A DNA stretch of 64,000 nt from Pseudomonas agarici (GCF_900109755.1 NZ_FOAR01000011.1:101335-165334), one strand, 5' to 3'; positions 1 through 9,219 are shown, counted from the first letter of the stretch. The notes: generated by a model from the sequence alone, not told the origin. Made by a program: numbers and translations.

Positions 1-1224
1 AACCTGCTCGCCCATGGCCACGGCCATGGTAGTTCCCGGCAAGGAGGCATGCAGTGTGACCGCGGCGGGAATCACGAAAGGCCCCTGCACCGCCCAATGA
101 CCGCCACCGCTGGGAATCAGAAACGTCACCACCAGCGAGCAGACGTAGCTCCAGAACGGCAGTGTGTGCTCGTTGGAAATGGCGACGAAGGAATTGGCGA
201 TCACTCCTGGCAACCCGGTAGCTTCCATGATCCCCATCAGGCCGCCGTACAGCGGGTATTGCAGCATCATCGAGCCGCTCTGCCTGGCGGCGTTCTTCAC
301 CGCATTGGCATAGGCCAACGGATAGCGATGCAGCAGGATACCCGCGGTGAACATCACGAAAATCACCGCGTTGACGCCGGTGAACTGCAAGTGGCCAAAG
401 TAGGCAAAGACCATCACCGCGATGCCGCCAGCGCCCATCAACACACTACCAAGCCACGAGTACTCCAGGCGTTGGGCGAACGTCCATGGCCCCTCGGGCT
501 TACGTTCCGGTACCGGGTCCGGGTGCTTGCTGATATCCAGTGCGACAACATCGTCACCCCGTGGACGCAATACGGCCATCACGAACGGGATGACGAGTAG
601 CATCACCAGGGTGGGCACCATATTGAACGGCGCAAACACCATCTCGCCCACCCCCAATACCTGTCCGGTGACTTTTTCCACCACGTTCATCGGGCTGCCG
701 GCCGTGGACTGCGCCAACACGATCGAACTGGAGAGGCCACCGGCCCAGACTACCCAGCCGGAAAATCCCGCCGCGACGATCCAGGCGAAATCGACCTGCA
801 TACGCTTGGCGATTTCACGCGCCAGCAGGGCACTCATCACCAAACCAAAACCCCAGTTGAAAAACGAAGTCACCGCGACGCTGACGAAAATCAGCGCGCC
901 GGCCTGTGCCGGAGTGCGTGCCAAACCGATCAGCCGAGTGAAGAAGCGCTGCACGATAGGCGCGTGGGCCAATGCGTGCCCCAGCACCAGCACCAACGTG
1001 ATCTGCAAGGCAAAGGTGAAAATATTGAAAAAGCCTTTGTACCAACCGGACAACACATTGCTGACGGACGCCTGCGGCCCCCAGATCAGTGCCGCGAGGG
1101 CGATCACAAAGGTCAGGAAGATCGCTAATACGAACGGGTCGGGAATGGTCCGTTCGAACACGCGGATCGTGTTGTCCGTCAGCCGGGTACGCAGGCTGCG
1201 AGGTGTGTTGAGCGCCACGGTCAT
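1..1224 (-). CDS. atoE: Short-chain fatty acid transporter, AtoE family (3' end cut by window edge)
   Basis: Continuous reading frame on the minus strand from an ATG at 1224 to the window edge, about 408 codons with no stop. The translation is a polytopic membrane protein that opens with MTVALNTPRSLRTRLTDNTI, then many hydrophobic helices. It carries the glycine-rich SGGGHWAVQGPFV stretch near the visible C-terminus, which is typical of AtoE-family short-chain fatty acid permeases. A GGAGGA ribosome site lies about 8 bases before the ATG and sits inside a perfect inverted repeat (see 1232-1249). The C-terminal part (about 50-60 residues) lies outside the window. It probably imports the acid substrate handled by the neighbouring CoA-transferase and lyase. 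The family call is strong; the actual substrate is inferred. Confidence 0.85.
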   Translation of the reverse strand, partial: MTVALNTPRSLRTRLTDNTIRVFERTIPDPFVLAIFLTFVIALAALIWGPQASVSNVLSGWYKGFFNIFTFALQITLVLVLGHALAHAPIVQRFFTRLIGLARTPAQAGALIFVSVAVTSFFNWGFGLVMSALLAREIAKRMQVDFAWIVAAGFSGWVVWAGGLSSSIVLAQSTAGSPMNVVEKVTGQVLGVGEMVFAPFNMVPTLVMLLVIPFVMAVLRPRGDDVVALDISKHPDPVPERKPEGPWTFAQRLEYSWLGSVLMGAGGIAVMVFAYFGHLQFTGVNAVIFVMFTAGILLHRYPLAYANAVKNAARQSGSMMLQYPLYGGLMGIMEATGLPGVIANSFVAISNEHTLPFWSYVCSLVVTFLIPSGGGHWAVQGPFVIPAAVTLHASLPGTTMAVAMGEQV

Positions 1225-1231
1225 TTGGCCA

Positions 1232-1249
1232 TCCTCCACGTGTGGAGGA
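1232..1249. promoter_or_regulatory. Perfect 8-bp-arm inverted repeat over the transporter ribosome-binding site
   Basis: TCCTCCAC-GT-GTGGAGGA. One arm contains the GGAGGA Shine-Dalgarno sequence of the atoE-like gene that starts at 1224. It may be a regulator operator or an RNA hairpin that hides the ribosome site. Only the sequence symmetry is seen; a function is inferred. Confidence 0.5.
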
Positions 1250-1358
1250 CTAACGCGCAGTGTTGCACCAGGTCGTTTGGCATGAAGAAAATCCTATTGT
1301 GATTGTTATGGATGGAACAGCCAGGGCGCTCAACGCACCCGTTCATGCAGGGTTCGGC

Positions 1359-2573
1359 TTACAGCAATGCGCCACAGTCACGCAGCCCGCTGATTTGTTC
1401 ATCGGTGAATCCATGGGCGCGCAGAACCCGATCCGAATCCTGGCCGAAGGTCGGCGCCGCGAACGGCTGCGGGCCAGGGGTGCGGCCATAATGAATGGGC
1501 CGGGTGAAGCCGCGATAATGCCCTACCACCGGGTGCTGATAATCGGCGATCAAGTCCTCCGCCTGGCATTGCGGATGATCGAACATGCCCTCGATCCGAC
1601 GCGCCGCGGCGCAGGGCACCGCATCGCCAAATTCTATTTCCCATTCCAGCGCGGTACGTGCCTGCAAGCTGGCATGCAATTGCGGAACGATCACCGCGTG
1701 GTGCTCGGCGCGTTTGCGCACGCTGTCATAGCGTGCATCGAGCAGGTTCAACAGGCCGGTCTTCTCGCACAACGCCTGCCAGAAATGCGGGGTGTTGGCC
1801 GAGAGGTACAAGTGCCCTTCCCGCGTCGGATGAATACCGGTAATGCCACCGGAGCGCATGTCGCGATCCATTTTGGCCGGTTCGCCCTCAGCCCAGATCA
1901 GCCGCGCCGATTGCATGGTCAAGGCACTACGCAACAAGGACACGCCGACATACTGGCCTTCCCCGGTTTTTTCTCGCTCGTACAAAGCCGACGATACCCC
2001 CCCGGCGACCAGCGCGGCGGCATAGTAATCAACCACCGAGCCATACAGCACTTCCGGCGGACCGCCTGGTTTGCCTTGCGCGGCGCACATGCCGGTCATG
2101 GTTTGCAGCACCTGATCGTATCCGGCCTTGTCTTTGAGCGGACCGCTTTCGCCATAACCGGTGACGGCGCAATAGATCAGGCGCGGGTTGAGCGCCTTGA
2201 GTTGCTCGTAACCGATCCCCAGCCGGTCCGGCACGCGGGGGCGAAAGTTGTGCACCAGCACGTCAGCTTCACGTACCAAGGCCCGCAGCGTCTCCAGGCC
2301 CTCAGGGCGTTTGAGGTCGAGCACAACCCCTAGCTTGCTGCGGTTGACGCCGAGGAAGGCACGGCTTTCGCTGGACAGGGTCGAGGGGTATTTGCGCAAG
2401 TTGTCGCCGGTGGGCGGTTCGATCTTAATGACTTCGGCGCCCTGGTCGGCCAGCAACGAGCAGCCATAAGGTCCGGCGATATAAGCGCTCAGGTCCAACA
2501 CCTTGATCCCACTCAAGGGGCCAACGGATCCCGAGTGTTCGAGGCGTGACGCGGGGGTGAGGCGCTCACTCAT
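1359..2573 (-). CDS. Class III acyl-CoA transferase (CaiB/BaiF family)
   Basis: 404 residues, the usual length for family III CoA-transferases, which move CoA between carboxylic acids through an aspartyl-CoA thioester. The N-terminal LSGIKVLDLSAYIAGPYG block, the GAEVIKIEPP motif, the LDLKRPEG stretch and GPPEVLYGSVVDYYAA are all family signatures. Asp182 in the last one fits the catalytic aspartate. The ATG at 2573 follows GGAG at good spacing. Its neighbours are a transporter, a LysR regulator and a CitE-like lyase. That resembles the Ict/Ccl pair of itaconate/citramalate breakdown (CoA activation followed by citramalyl-CoA cleavage), but no MaoC-type hydratase is nearby. The substrate is therefore uncertain: citramalate, malate or a related acid. 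Confidence 0.9.
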   Translation of the reverse strand: MSERLTPASRLEHSGSVGPLSGIKVLDLSAYIAGPYGCSLLADQGAEVIKIEPPTGDNLRKYPSTLSSESRAFLGVNRSKLGVVLDLKRPEGLETLRALVREADVLVHNFRPRVPDRLGIGYEQLKALNPRLIYCAVTGYGESGPLKDKAGYDQVLQTMTGMCAAQGKPGGPPEVLYGSVVDYYAAALVAGGVSSALYEREKTGEGQYVGVSLLRSALTMQSARLIWAEGEPAKMDRDMRSGGITGIHPTREGHLYLSANTPHFWQALCEKTGLLNLLDARYDSVRKRAEHHAVIVPQLHASLQARTALEWEIEFGDAVPCAAARRIEGMFDHPQCQAEDLIADYQHPVVGHYRGFTRPIHYGRTPGPQPFAAPTFGQDSDRVLRAHGFTDEQISGLRDCGALL

Positions 2574-2720
2574 GAAAATATCTCCGCTGTACTGCTTAAT
2601 TCGTATGGCGTCAGTCGTTTCGCTGGAGGGCGCGACCGCACGGCGTTGGAATAAAGTTTGAGCTCAGCGACAAGAGATTAAAAATAGTTTTCAATAGCTT
2701 CAGAGTGAAATAAAACTGGA

Positions 2721-3611
2721 TTATAACAATTGTCCCACTCGCCCGGATGCCCCTTCGTACAACGCCTCGCAAAACGCATTGATCAGATTGACCTTCGGCG
2801 AATTGCGTTTCCACAGCAAGCCAATCGGCCGACGCAAACCCGCGCCCGGTAGCGGCAGTTGCGCCAGTGCATCGAGGTTGGCGTGCAGCGGATGCCAACG
2901 TGGCACCAATGACACGCCGAGTCCGCCACCGACCATCGCGGCAATCGCGTCTAGCGCATCGATCTCGAAACGTTCGCGAGGAGCAATACCGGCTTCCAGT
3001 AGATAGCGGTCAGCCAGCAAGCCGCCCCATGAACGGCGGTGATAACGAATGAACGGCTCGCTCGCCAGCACTTGATGCGCTTGACGGCCAATCAATTGCG
3101 CGGGGGCCAGCACAATGAACGGTTCATCGTACAGTGCGCGCCAGGTGAACTCCTTAGGCAGATCAAAACCAGGCCGTACCATCAAGCCAACGTCGATATC
3201 CCCTGCCACCACCTTGCGGTACAGCTCGGTGGACACCGCAGGTTCCAGGTGTGTGTGCAAGTGTTTGTGACGCTCGATCAGCGTCGCCAGCACCCTGGGC
3301 ACCAGATACGCCAGGGCGGTGGAGATGCAGCCAATGCGCAAATCTCCGGCTATCACATCCAGCGCAGCGATAGCACTCAGGTCGCGGGTACGCCGCACCA
3401 GTTCGCCGGCGGGTTCGATCAACGCCATTCCGGCCGCTGTCGCCTGCATGTTGCGCCCGGCGCGGGTCAGCAAGGTCGCACCGATCTCATGCTCCAACGC
3501 TTTGATTCGTTGCGCCACGGCAGTGGGCGTGAGATTGAGCAGACGGGCGGCAGCGGCGGTGGAGCCCAGGCGAGCGACTTGGAGGAAGCTTTCCAGATAG
3601 CGAGTATCCAT
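2721..3611 (-). CDS. LysR-family transcriptional regulator
   Basis: 296 residues with an N-terminal winged helix-turn-helix (MDTRYLESFLQVARLGSTAA, then LNLTPTAVAQRIKALE) and a C-terminal LysR substrate-binding domain from about residue 90. It lies between the CoA-transferase (same strand, downstream) and the divergent CitE-like gene. The 125-base AT-rich gap to the latter is where an autoregulatory LysR site would be expected. It likely controls both sides of this catabolic module. The effector could be the acid or its CoA ester; the sequence does not show which. Confidence 0.92.
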   Translation of the reverse strand: MDTRYLESFLQVARLGSTAAAARLLNLTPTAVAQRIKALEHEIGATLLTRAGRNMQATAAGMALIEPAGELVRRTRDLSAIAALDVIAGDLRIGCISTALAYLVPRVLATLIERHKHLHTHLEPAVSTELYRKVVAGDIDVGLMVRPGFDLPKEFTWRALYDEPFIVLAPAQLIGRQAHQVLASEPFIRYHRRSWGGLLADRYLLEAGIAPRERFEIDALDAIAAMVGGGLGVSLVPRWHPLHANLDALAQLPLPGAGLRRPIGLLWKRNSPKVNLINAFCEALYEGASGRVGQLL

Positions 3612-3736
3612 AGTGAATTTTTTTTGGACTCTAATTCAAGTAATAGTCACTTTAGTTATCTTCCTCTGATTTGCAATATAGATCCCGTTGCGTCGCCCTT
3701 CGGCGTGGCCCATAAGAAGAACACCGAGGATCGTCA

Positions 3737-4597
3737 ATGCGCAGCAAACTCTTCGTGCCCGGCTCGCGCCCCGAACTCTTCGCCAAGGCGTTGGCTTCCA
3801 AGGCAGACGCTGTCAGCTTCGACCTGGAGGACGCGGTCGATCCCTGCGCGAAAGACCGTGCGCGCCAATGGCTTTGCGACTTCCTGGGTACCCTAGAGCC
3901 CACCGACAAAATCATCGTGGTACGGGTCAACGACTCGTCTTCGCCCCATTACGAGCATGATCTGAGCGCGCTGGTCGGCACCGCGATGCAGGTCATCAAC
4001 CTGCCGAAAGTCGAATCCGCCGAGCAGATTCAGGCCCTCGCCCAGCGACTCGATGAGCTCGAAACACAGCACGGCATGACCCGTCCCATCGCGATCCTGG
4101 CGACTATCGAAACCCCCAAGGGCCTGCGTAATGCAGCGGCCATTGCTGCCGCCAGCCCCAGGGTCAACGGTCTGCAATTGGGCCTGGCCGATTTGTTCGA
4201 GCCGCTGGGCATCGACCGCCAGGATCAATGGGCGCTGCACCAGATCCGCCTGAGCCTGCGCCTGGCGGCGGGTGAAGCCGGGGTGGCGACTTACGATTCA
4301 GCCTTCGCCCGGATCGACGACCCCCAGGGTTTCAGCGCTGAAGCCGACACTGCCCAGCGCTTGGGTTATGTCGGTAAGTCATGCATCCACCCGACCCAGA
4401 TCGACCTGGCCAATCAGGCGTTTCTACCCAACGCCGAGCAAATCGCCCACGCATCGCGTGTGGTCGAGGCCGCCGCCAAAGCCGAAGCAGCGGGCATTGG
4501 CGCGTATAGGGTCGATGGCCAGATGGTCGACGGCCCCTTCGTGCGCAGCGCCCAGACACTGCTGGCACGAGCGCGTAGCGCCGGCCTGCTCGGCTAG
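3737..4597 (+). CDS. CitE-like HpcH/HpaI-family lyase (citramalyl-CoA / malyl-CoA lyase type)
   Basis: 286 residues with a CitE-like TIM-barrel start (KLFVPGSRPELFAKALASKA) followed by the acidic FDLEDAV loop. Further in are VRVNDSSSPH, ETPKGLRNAAAIAAASPRVN and GLQLGLADLF, the substrate- and metal-binding signatures of the family. Members cleave 3-hydroxyacyl-CoA thioesters such as citramalyl-CoA or malyl-CoA into a keto acid and acyl-CoA. A GAGGA ribosome site precedes the ATG. It is divergent from the LysR gene and probably co-transcribed with the amidohydrolase and MmgE/PrpD genes. There is no citF or citD, so it acts on free CoA esters, not as citrate lyase. The exact substrate is unproven. 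Confidence 0.9.
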   Translation: MRSKLFVPGSRPELFAKALASKADAVSFDLEDAVDPCAKDRARQWLCDFLGTLEPTDKIIVVRVNDSSSPHYEHDLSALVGTAMQVINLPKVESAEQIQALAQRLDELETQHGMTRPIAILATIETPKGLRNAAAIAAASPRVNGLQLGLADLFEPLGIDRQDQWALHQIRLSLRLAAGEAGVATYDSAFARIDDPQGFSAEADTAQRLGYVGKSCIHPTQIDLANQAFLPNAEQIAHASRVVEAAAKAEAAGIGAYRVDGQMVDGPFVRSAQTLLARARSAGLLG

Positions 4598-4830
4598 ATC
4601 GCGGCGCGATACGCGTGAGTGCGGCGACTTCAACGCCGCCGCAAAAACAATAATAGAGAGGTGGCATTGAGCAGCCCGTGAGCGATCATGATTTGCGAGC
4701 GGCTCGACGTGAGCGGCAGACCTCATCCGCCTCTGACTGGCAGCCGTCGCCCGCATCGACGGTGCGATCGCCGCCAGGCCGACGCCGCTGTTTGCACCAT
4801 TGTCGCCCGTCCGCTCCAGGAGCCCTGCTT

Positions 4831-5691
4831 ATGATTGCCTCATCAGTACCTCATTCATCAAGCGTCGAGCGCCCACGGCCAGCGTTGCCGGACAACGCCT
4901 GCGATGCCCATTTGCACATCCTCGATGCGCGTTTCGCCCCGGCCATTGCCGGTACGCCAACCCCGACTCACATGACTTGGGATGACTATGGCTTGCTGCA
5001 AAAGCATCTGGGCAGCAGTCGCGCGGTGATCGTGCAAGCCAAGCACTACGGCTTTGACAATGCCTGTCTGTTGGATGCCATTGCCCGCAGCCAGGGCAAA
5101 GCACGCGGTATCGCCGTGGTCGCGACCGATATCAGCGACCGTGAACTGGAACGTCTCGACCAGGCTGGCGTTCGCGGGCTGCGTTTCAGTTTGTGGAACA
5201 ACGCCAATGCAGTCGCCTCCTGGGACACCCTCGCGCCCCTGGCGGCCCGGATCGCCGAGCTGGGCTGGCATATCCAGTTGCACGCGGCAGCCGATCAACT
5301 CGTGGCGCATGAACGACTGATCGCCCACCTGCCAACACCGCTGGTGATCGATCACATGGGCCGATTGCCGCCCCACGCCGGGCTGGCTCACCCCGCCGCA
5401 CGGTTGCTACGCCGCTGGCTGGAGGCCGGCAAGACTTGGATCAAATTATCGGGAGCCTATCTGAACAGCGACAGCGGCGCGCCCAACTATGCACCGACGC
5501 TGGAGACCGCACGGCAGATGGTGCAATGGGCGCCAACCCGGATGTTCTGGGGCAGTGACTGGCCGCACATCACCGAACAGCACAAGCCCGACGATGCTCA
5601 ACTGGTCAATCTGCTGAACGACTGGGCCGGTGAACATCGCCAGACCATCCTGGTGGACAACCCAGCCCACTTCTACGGCTTTACCGATTGA
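4831..5691 (+). CDS. Amidohydrolase-superfamily lactonase/hydrolase (LigI / 2-pyrone-dicarboxylate hydrolase type)
   Basis: 286 residues if started at the ATG at 4831, which follows AGGAG; an upstream in-frame ATG at 4678 would add a low-complexity Arg-rich stretch unlike the family. Visible metal-site motifs are CDAHLHILD near the N-terminus (HxH), IQLHAAADQL in the middle, VIDHMGR and the C-terminal WGSDWPH. These match the COG3618 group of TIM-barrel lactonases and dicarboxylate hydrolases. In this operon it may open a lactone or pyrone precursor of the acid processed by the CitE-like lyase; that link is inferred from position only. The 233 bases upstream hold no other gene I can support. 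Confidence 0.85.
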   Translation: MIASSVPHSSSVERPRPALPDNACDAHLHILDARFAPAIAGTPTPTHMTWDDYGLLQKHLGSSRAVIVQAKHYGFDNACLLDAIARSQGKARGIAVVATDISDRELERLDQAGVRGLRFSLWNNANAVASWDTLAPLAARIAELGWHIQLHAAADQLVAHERLIAHLPTPLVIDHMGRLPPHAGLAHPAARLLRRWLEAGKTWIKLSGAYLNSDSGAPNYAPTLETARQMVQWAPTRMFWGSDWPHITEQHKPDDAQLVNLLNDWAGEHRQTILVDNPAHFYGFTD

Positions 5692-5743
5692 ACCACGCTT
5701 GCCCACGGATTCATCCCTAAAAACAAAAGAAGCTGGAGTGCTC

Positions 5744-7210
5744 ATGCCGTACATGATCAATAGACGTCGCTTGCTAGGGACAATGACCTGCCTGGCCCTG
5801 AGCCCGGCCTTTGCATTCGCGCAGGATAAAAACCTTGCGTCTGCACCCTCCCTCGCTGAACAGTTGGCCGACTACGTGGCCGCTATGCAATACGCCAGCC
5901 TACCGGCCAACATCGTCGAGCGCGTGAAAGCACACTTCATCGACGCCATGGGCTGCGCGATCGGTGCATTGAACCAGCCACAAGTGCAGAAGGTGCGCGA
6001 GGTGGCGCTGGCGATACCGGGCGGCGTATCGACACTGATCGGCAGCACGCGCAAAAGCAACATGGACCTGGCGTCCTTCGCCAACGGCGCGGCGGTACGT
6101 TATTTCGATCTCAACGACTCCTACGCCGGGAAAGAAGTCGGGCACCCAAGCGACAACATCACGCCCTGCCTGGCCGTGGCCGAGGCGCAAAAAAGTTCCG
6201 GTCAAGCGTTGATCCTGGCCATAGCGCTGGCCTATGAAATCGATTGCCGCCTGCTCGACACGGTGCAAATCAGCGCACGCGGCTGGGATCATCCAAACTT
6301 CAGCCTGCCATCCGCCGCGCTGGCGACCGGCAAGCTCATGAACCTCTCAACCCAACAGCTGACCGAAGCCATCAATCTGTCATTCGCCGGGCATCTGGCG
6401 ATGAACCAGACCCGTCTGCAAGTACTGTCAAACTGGAAGGGCCTGGCTGATGCCGAAGCCGGGCGCACCGCCATTTTTGCCGCTCAACTGGCCCGCGCTG
6501 GACTCACCGGGCCTGCGCCGGCATTCGAAGGCAATGCCGGGTTCTTCAAACAAGTGTCGGGACCGTTCACTTTGGACACCGAGCAATTCGGTGGCCGTTC
6601 CGGGACCTTCAAGATCGCTGAATGCCAGATCAAACCCTACCCGGCTCAGGCGCTGTTGCAGACCGCGATTGCCGCCGCCGCCAAAGTGGGCAAGGCCATC
6701 CCGGACACGGAAAAGGTCAAATCCATCGTCATCGCCACCTCCCATGCCGGCCATCAGTACTCGGCCGAGTCACCCGAAAAATTCGCCCCCAAGACCCGGG
6801 AAACCGCTGACCATAGCCTGCCCTACATTGTGGTGCGGGCGATGCTCGACCATGAAATCAAGGACTCCAGCTATTCGGATACAGCGTTAAAGGACCCGCG
6901 TCTGGTGGCTCTACTGAAAAAACTCACGGTAGAGGAAGACGATGCCTTGACCCAAATGTCCCCACAACGGCTGCCTACTCGGGTCACGGTGACGCTAAAC
7001 GATGGCCGGGTCATCAGCGAACAGGTCGATGACCTTCCCGGTTTCGGCGGCAAGCCGCTTACCCGCCTGGGCACCGAGGAAAAATTCCTGCGCTCGGTCA
7101 AGGGCATATGGAAAGACAAACAATCCCAGGCGTTTTTTCAAATAGCCTGGAATCTTGACCAGCAACATGACTTGAAGGAACTCTTCAAACACATGGTGAC
7201 TCTGGCCTGA
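5744..7210 (+). CDS. MmgE/PrpD-family protein with an N-terminal export signal
   Basis: 488 residues from the ATG at 5744 (GGAG upstream). Residues from about 40 onward look like the MmgE/PrpD fold (2-methylcitrate or cis-aconitate-type dehydratase/decarboxylase): DAMGCAIGALNQPQ, a substrate region around FANGAAVRYFDLNDSY, KEVGHPSDNITPCLAVAE and LSFAGHLAMNQTR. The unusual part is the N-terminus: RRRLLG followed by a hydrophobic stretch ending AFAFAQD, a plausible Tat or Sec signal with an Ala-x-Ala cut site. Characterised family members are cytosolic. It is third in the CitE/amidohydrolase operon, so it may act on the same substrate family in the periplasm. The reaction is unknown. Confidence 0.85.
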   Translation: MPYMINRRRLLGTMTCLALSPAFAFAQDKNLASAPSLAEQLADYVAAMQYASLPANIVERVKAHFIDAMGCAIGALNQPQVQKVREVALAIPGGVSTLIGSTRKSNMDLASFANGAAVRYFDLNDSYAGKEVGHPSDNITPCLAVAEAQKSSGQALILAIALAYEIDCRLLDTVQISARGWDHPNFSLPSAALATGKLMNLSTQQLTEAINLSFAGHLAMNQTRLQVLSNWKGLADAEAGRTAIFAAQLARAGLTGPAPAFEGNAGFFKQVSGPFTLDTEQFGGRSGTFKIAECQIKPYPAQALLQTAIAAAAKVGKAIPDTEKVKSIVIATSHAGHQYSAESPEKFAPKTRETADHSLPYIVVRAMLDHEIKDSSYSDTALKDPRLVALLKKLTVEEDDALTQMSPQRLPTRVTVTLNDGRVISEQVDDLPGFGGKPLTRLGTEEKFLRSVKGIWKDKQSQAFFQIAWNLDQQHDLKELFKHMVTLA

Positions 7211-7342
7211 GCCGTTAATACCACCGCGCCACATAACCTAAAACGTCGGGTGAGCCGGTGCGATTGCCAGATCGCGCCGGGGCCATGGCGCGCAGCCGCT
7301 ATCCGCGCAACACCCGTGTTGTTTCGCCGTCCCGGCACGGAC

Positions 7343-7348
7343 TATAGT
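7343..7348 (+). promoter_or_regulatory. Possible sigma-70 -10 box for the gamma-glutamyltransferase gene
   Basis: TATAGT at 7343-7348, with TTGTTT 18 bases upstream as a possible -35, in the 170-base gap before the gene at 7381. Read by eye only. Confidence 0.3.
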
Positions 7349-7380
7349 GCCAGGCACGTTCAAGGCAGGAGCCCTACGCA

Positions 7381-9219
7381 GTGCACTCGATAATTTCCAC
7401 CCCTCGCCTCTATCTCCGTCCGCTTTGCTCTCTGGCCATCGCGCTCTCGCTTGTCTCCTGCCATGCCCCGCCGCCCACCAGCACAGCCCTGCCCGCTGCC
7501 CCGGAAATCGGCACGGGTTATCGCACCGCGATGGTCACGCAACATGCGACCCGACATATGGCGGCTGCCGCCAACCCGCTGGCGGCTGAAGCCGGGCGGG
7601 AAATCCTGCGTCAAGGCGGCTCCGCCGTGGACGCCGCCATCGCGATGCAAGCCGTGCTGACGCTGGTCGAACCCCAGGCCACCGGTATTGGCGGCGGCGC
7701 ATTTATCATGGTCTGGGACGGCAAGCAGGTGCGCGCCTATGACGGACGTGAAACCGCTCCAGCGGGCGCTACCGAGAAGCTGTTCCTGAACCCCGACGGC
7801 AGTCCCATGGAGTTTACCCAAGCCCAGATCGGCGGTCGCTCGGTGGGCACCCCGGGGGTGATGCGCGCCCTGGAACTGGCCCACCGCAACAATGGCCGGC
7901 TGCCCTGGGCCAGGCTGTTTGAGCCGGCGATCCATCTGGCCGAAGAGGGTTTCCCGATTTCGCCGCGCTTGCACAAACAGATTGCCGCCAGTCCGTTCCT
8001 GCCGAAATCCCCCGCCATGGCGGCCTATTTCCTCAACGCCGACGGCAGCCCGAAAGCCGTCGGCACGATCCTGAAAAACCCGCCGCTGGCCGCAGGGCTC
8101 AAGCGCATCGCCCAGGAAGGCAGCGACGCGCTCTATAAAGGCACCATCGCCCAAGAGACGGTTGCGGCGGTCAACGGCAGTGCCAACCCTGGCAGCCTGT
8201 CGCTGGCCGACCTACAGGGCTACCAGGCTAAGGAGCGCACGCCGATCTGCTCGGACTACAAGCGCTGGAAGCTCTGCGGCATGCCGCCACCATCCTCCGG
8301 TGCGATTGCCATCGCGCAGATTTTCGGCACCTTGCAGGCGCTGGAGGCCCGAGACAAAAACTGGGCGCTGCCGCCCCTGGCGCCACTGAAGAGCGCGACC
8401 GCAGCCGGTCTTGAGCCGCACCCCCAAGCCGTTCACCTGATCGCCGAGGCCGAGCGACTGGCCTATGCCGACCGCGGCCTGTACGTCGCCGACAGCGATT
8501 TTGTCGCGGTACCGGTGGCCGGTCTGATCGACCCGGCGTATCTGGCCCAGCGCGCCACGCTGATCGGCGAACGCAGTCTGGGCAAGGCCGAACCCGGCAT
8601 ACCCGCCGGACTCCAGGTCGCCCTCGCCCCCGACCGCTCGCCCATGCGCATCTCTACCTCGCAGATCGTCGCGGTGGATGATCTGGGCGGAGCCGTGTCC
8701 ATGACTACCACGGTGGAAAGCTCCTTCGGTTCGCACCTGATGGTGGGGGGCTTTATCCTCAACAACCAATTGACCGACTTCTCGTTTATCCCCAGCGAAA
8801 ACGGCAAACCCGTGGCCAACCGTGTCGAGCCCGGCAAGCGCCCACGTTCGTCGATGGCGCCGACCCTGCTGTTCGACCGCCAGAGCGGCGAGTTTCTTGG
8901 CACGCTCGGTTCTCCCGGTGGTTCGCAAATCGTCGAATATGTCGCCAAGACCCTGGTCGGCCTGCTGGACTGGAAGCTCGACCCACAGGCGGCGATCAAC
9001 TTGCCCAACTTCGGCAGCCGCAATGGCCCTACCGAACTGGAGCAGGGGCTGTTCTCTCCACAATTGATCACTGCACTAAAGAACAAGGGCCATGAACTCG
9101 ACGAACCGCAGATGACCAGCGGCACTCAGGCGATCATGCGTGTACGCGATCCACAGGGCGTCAGCTCCTGGGCCGGCGGCGCCGATCCACGGCGCGAAGG
9201 CGAGGCGCTGGGGGACTAA
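7381..9219 (+). CDS. ggt: Gamma-glutamyltransferase, predicted lipoprotein
   Basis: 612 residues, the normal size for a self-cleaving gamma-glutamyltransferase (glutathione hydrolase). The start is GTG at 7381, nine bases after AGGAG. The N-terminus has a hydrophobic signal ending in the lipobox-like LVSC, so it is probably a lipid-anchored envelope enzyme. Family blocks include GGSAVDAAIAMQAVLTLVEP, TGIGGGAFIMVWDG, the Arg-bearing DGRETAP, and AVSMTTTVESSFGS near the small-subunit start. The residue aligned with the catalytic Thr is about Thr426 in ISTSQIVAVD, where most homologues have TTH. The activity is likely, but those neighbouring residues differ. It stands alone between the catabolic operon and a chemoreceptor gene. 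Confidence 0.9.
   Translation: MHSIISTPRLYLRPLCSLAIALSLVSCHAPPPTSTALPAAPEIGTGYRTAMVTQHATRHMAAAANPLAAEAGREILRQGGSAVDAAIAMQAVLTLVEPQATGIGGGAFIMVWDGKQVRAYDGRETAPAGATEKLFLNPDGSPMEFTQAQIGGRSVGTPGVMRALELAHRNNGRLPWARLFEPAIHLAEEGFPISPRLHKQIAASPFLPKSPAMAAYFLNADGSPKAVGTILKNPPLAAGLKRIAQEGSDALYKGTIAQETVAAVNGSANPGSLSLADLQGYQAKERTPICSDYKRWKLCGMPPPSSGAIAIAQIFGTLQALEARDKNWALPPLAPLKSATAAGLEPHPQAVHLIAEAERLAYADRGLYVADSDFVAVPVAGLIDPAYLAQRATLIGERSLGKAEPGIPAGLQVALAPDRSPMRISTSQIVAVDDLGGAVSMTTTVESSFGSHLMVGGFILNNQLTDFSFIPSENGKPVANRVEPGKRPRSSMAPTLLFDRQSGEFLGTLGSPGGSQIVEYVAKTLVGLLDWKLDPQAAINLPNFGSRNGPTELEQGLFSPQLITALKNKGHELDEPQMTSGTQAIMRVRDPQGVSSWAGGADPRREGEALGD

Noticed and set aside
1260..2333. Long plus-strand open frame (357 codons) opposite the CoA-transferase
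   Set aside because: Composition is that of an antisense shadow of a GC-rich gene; no family motifs and the opposite strand is clearly coding.
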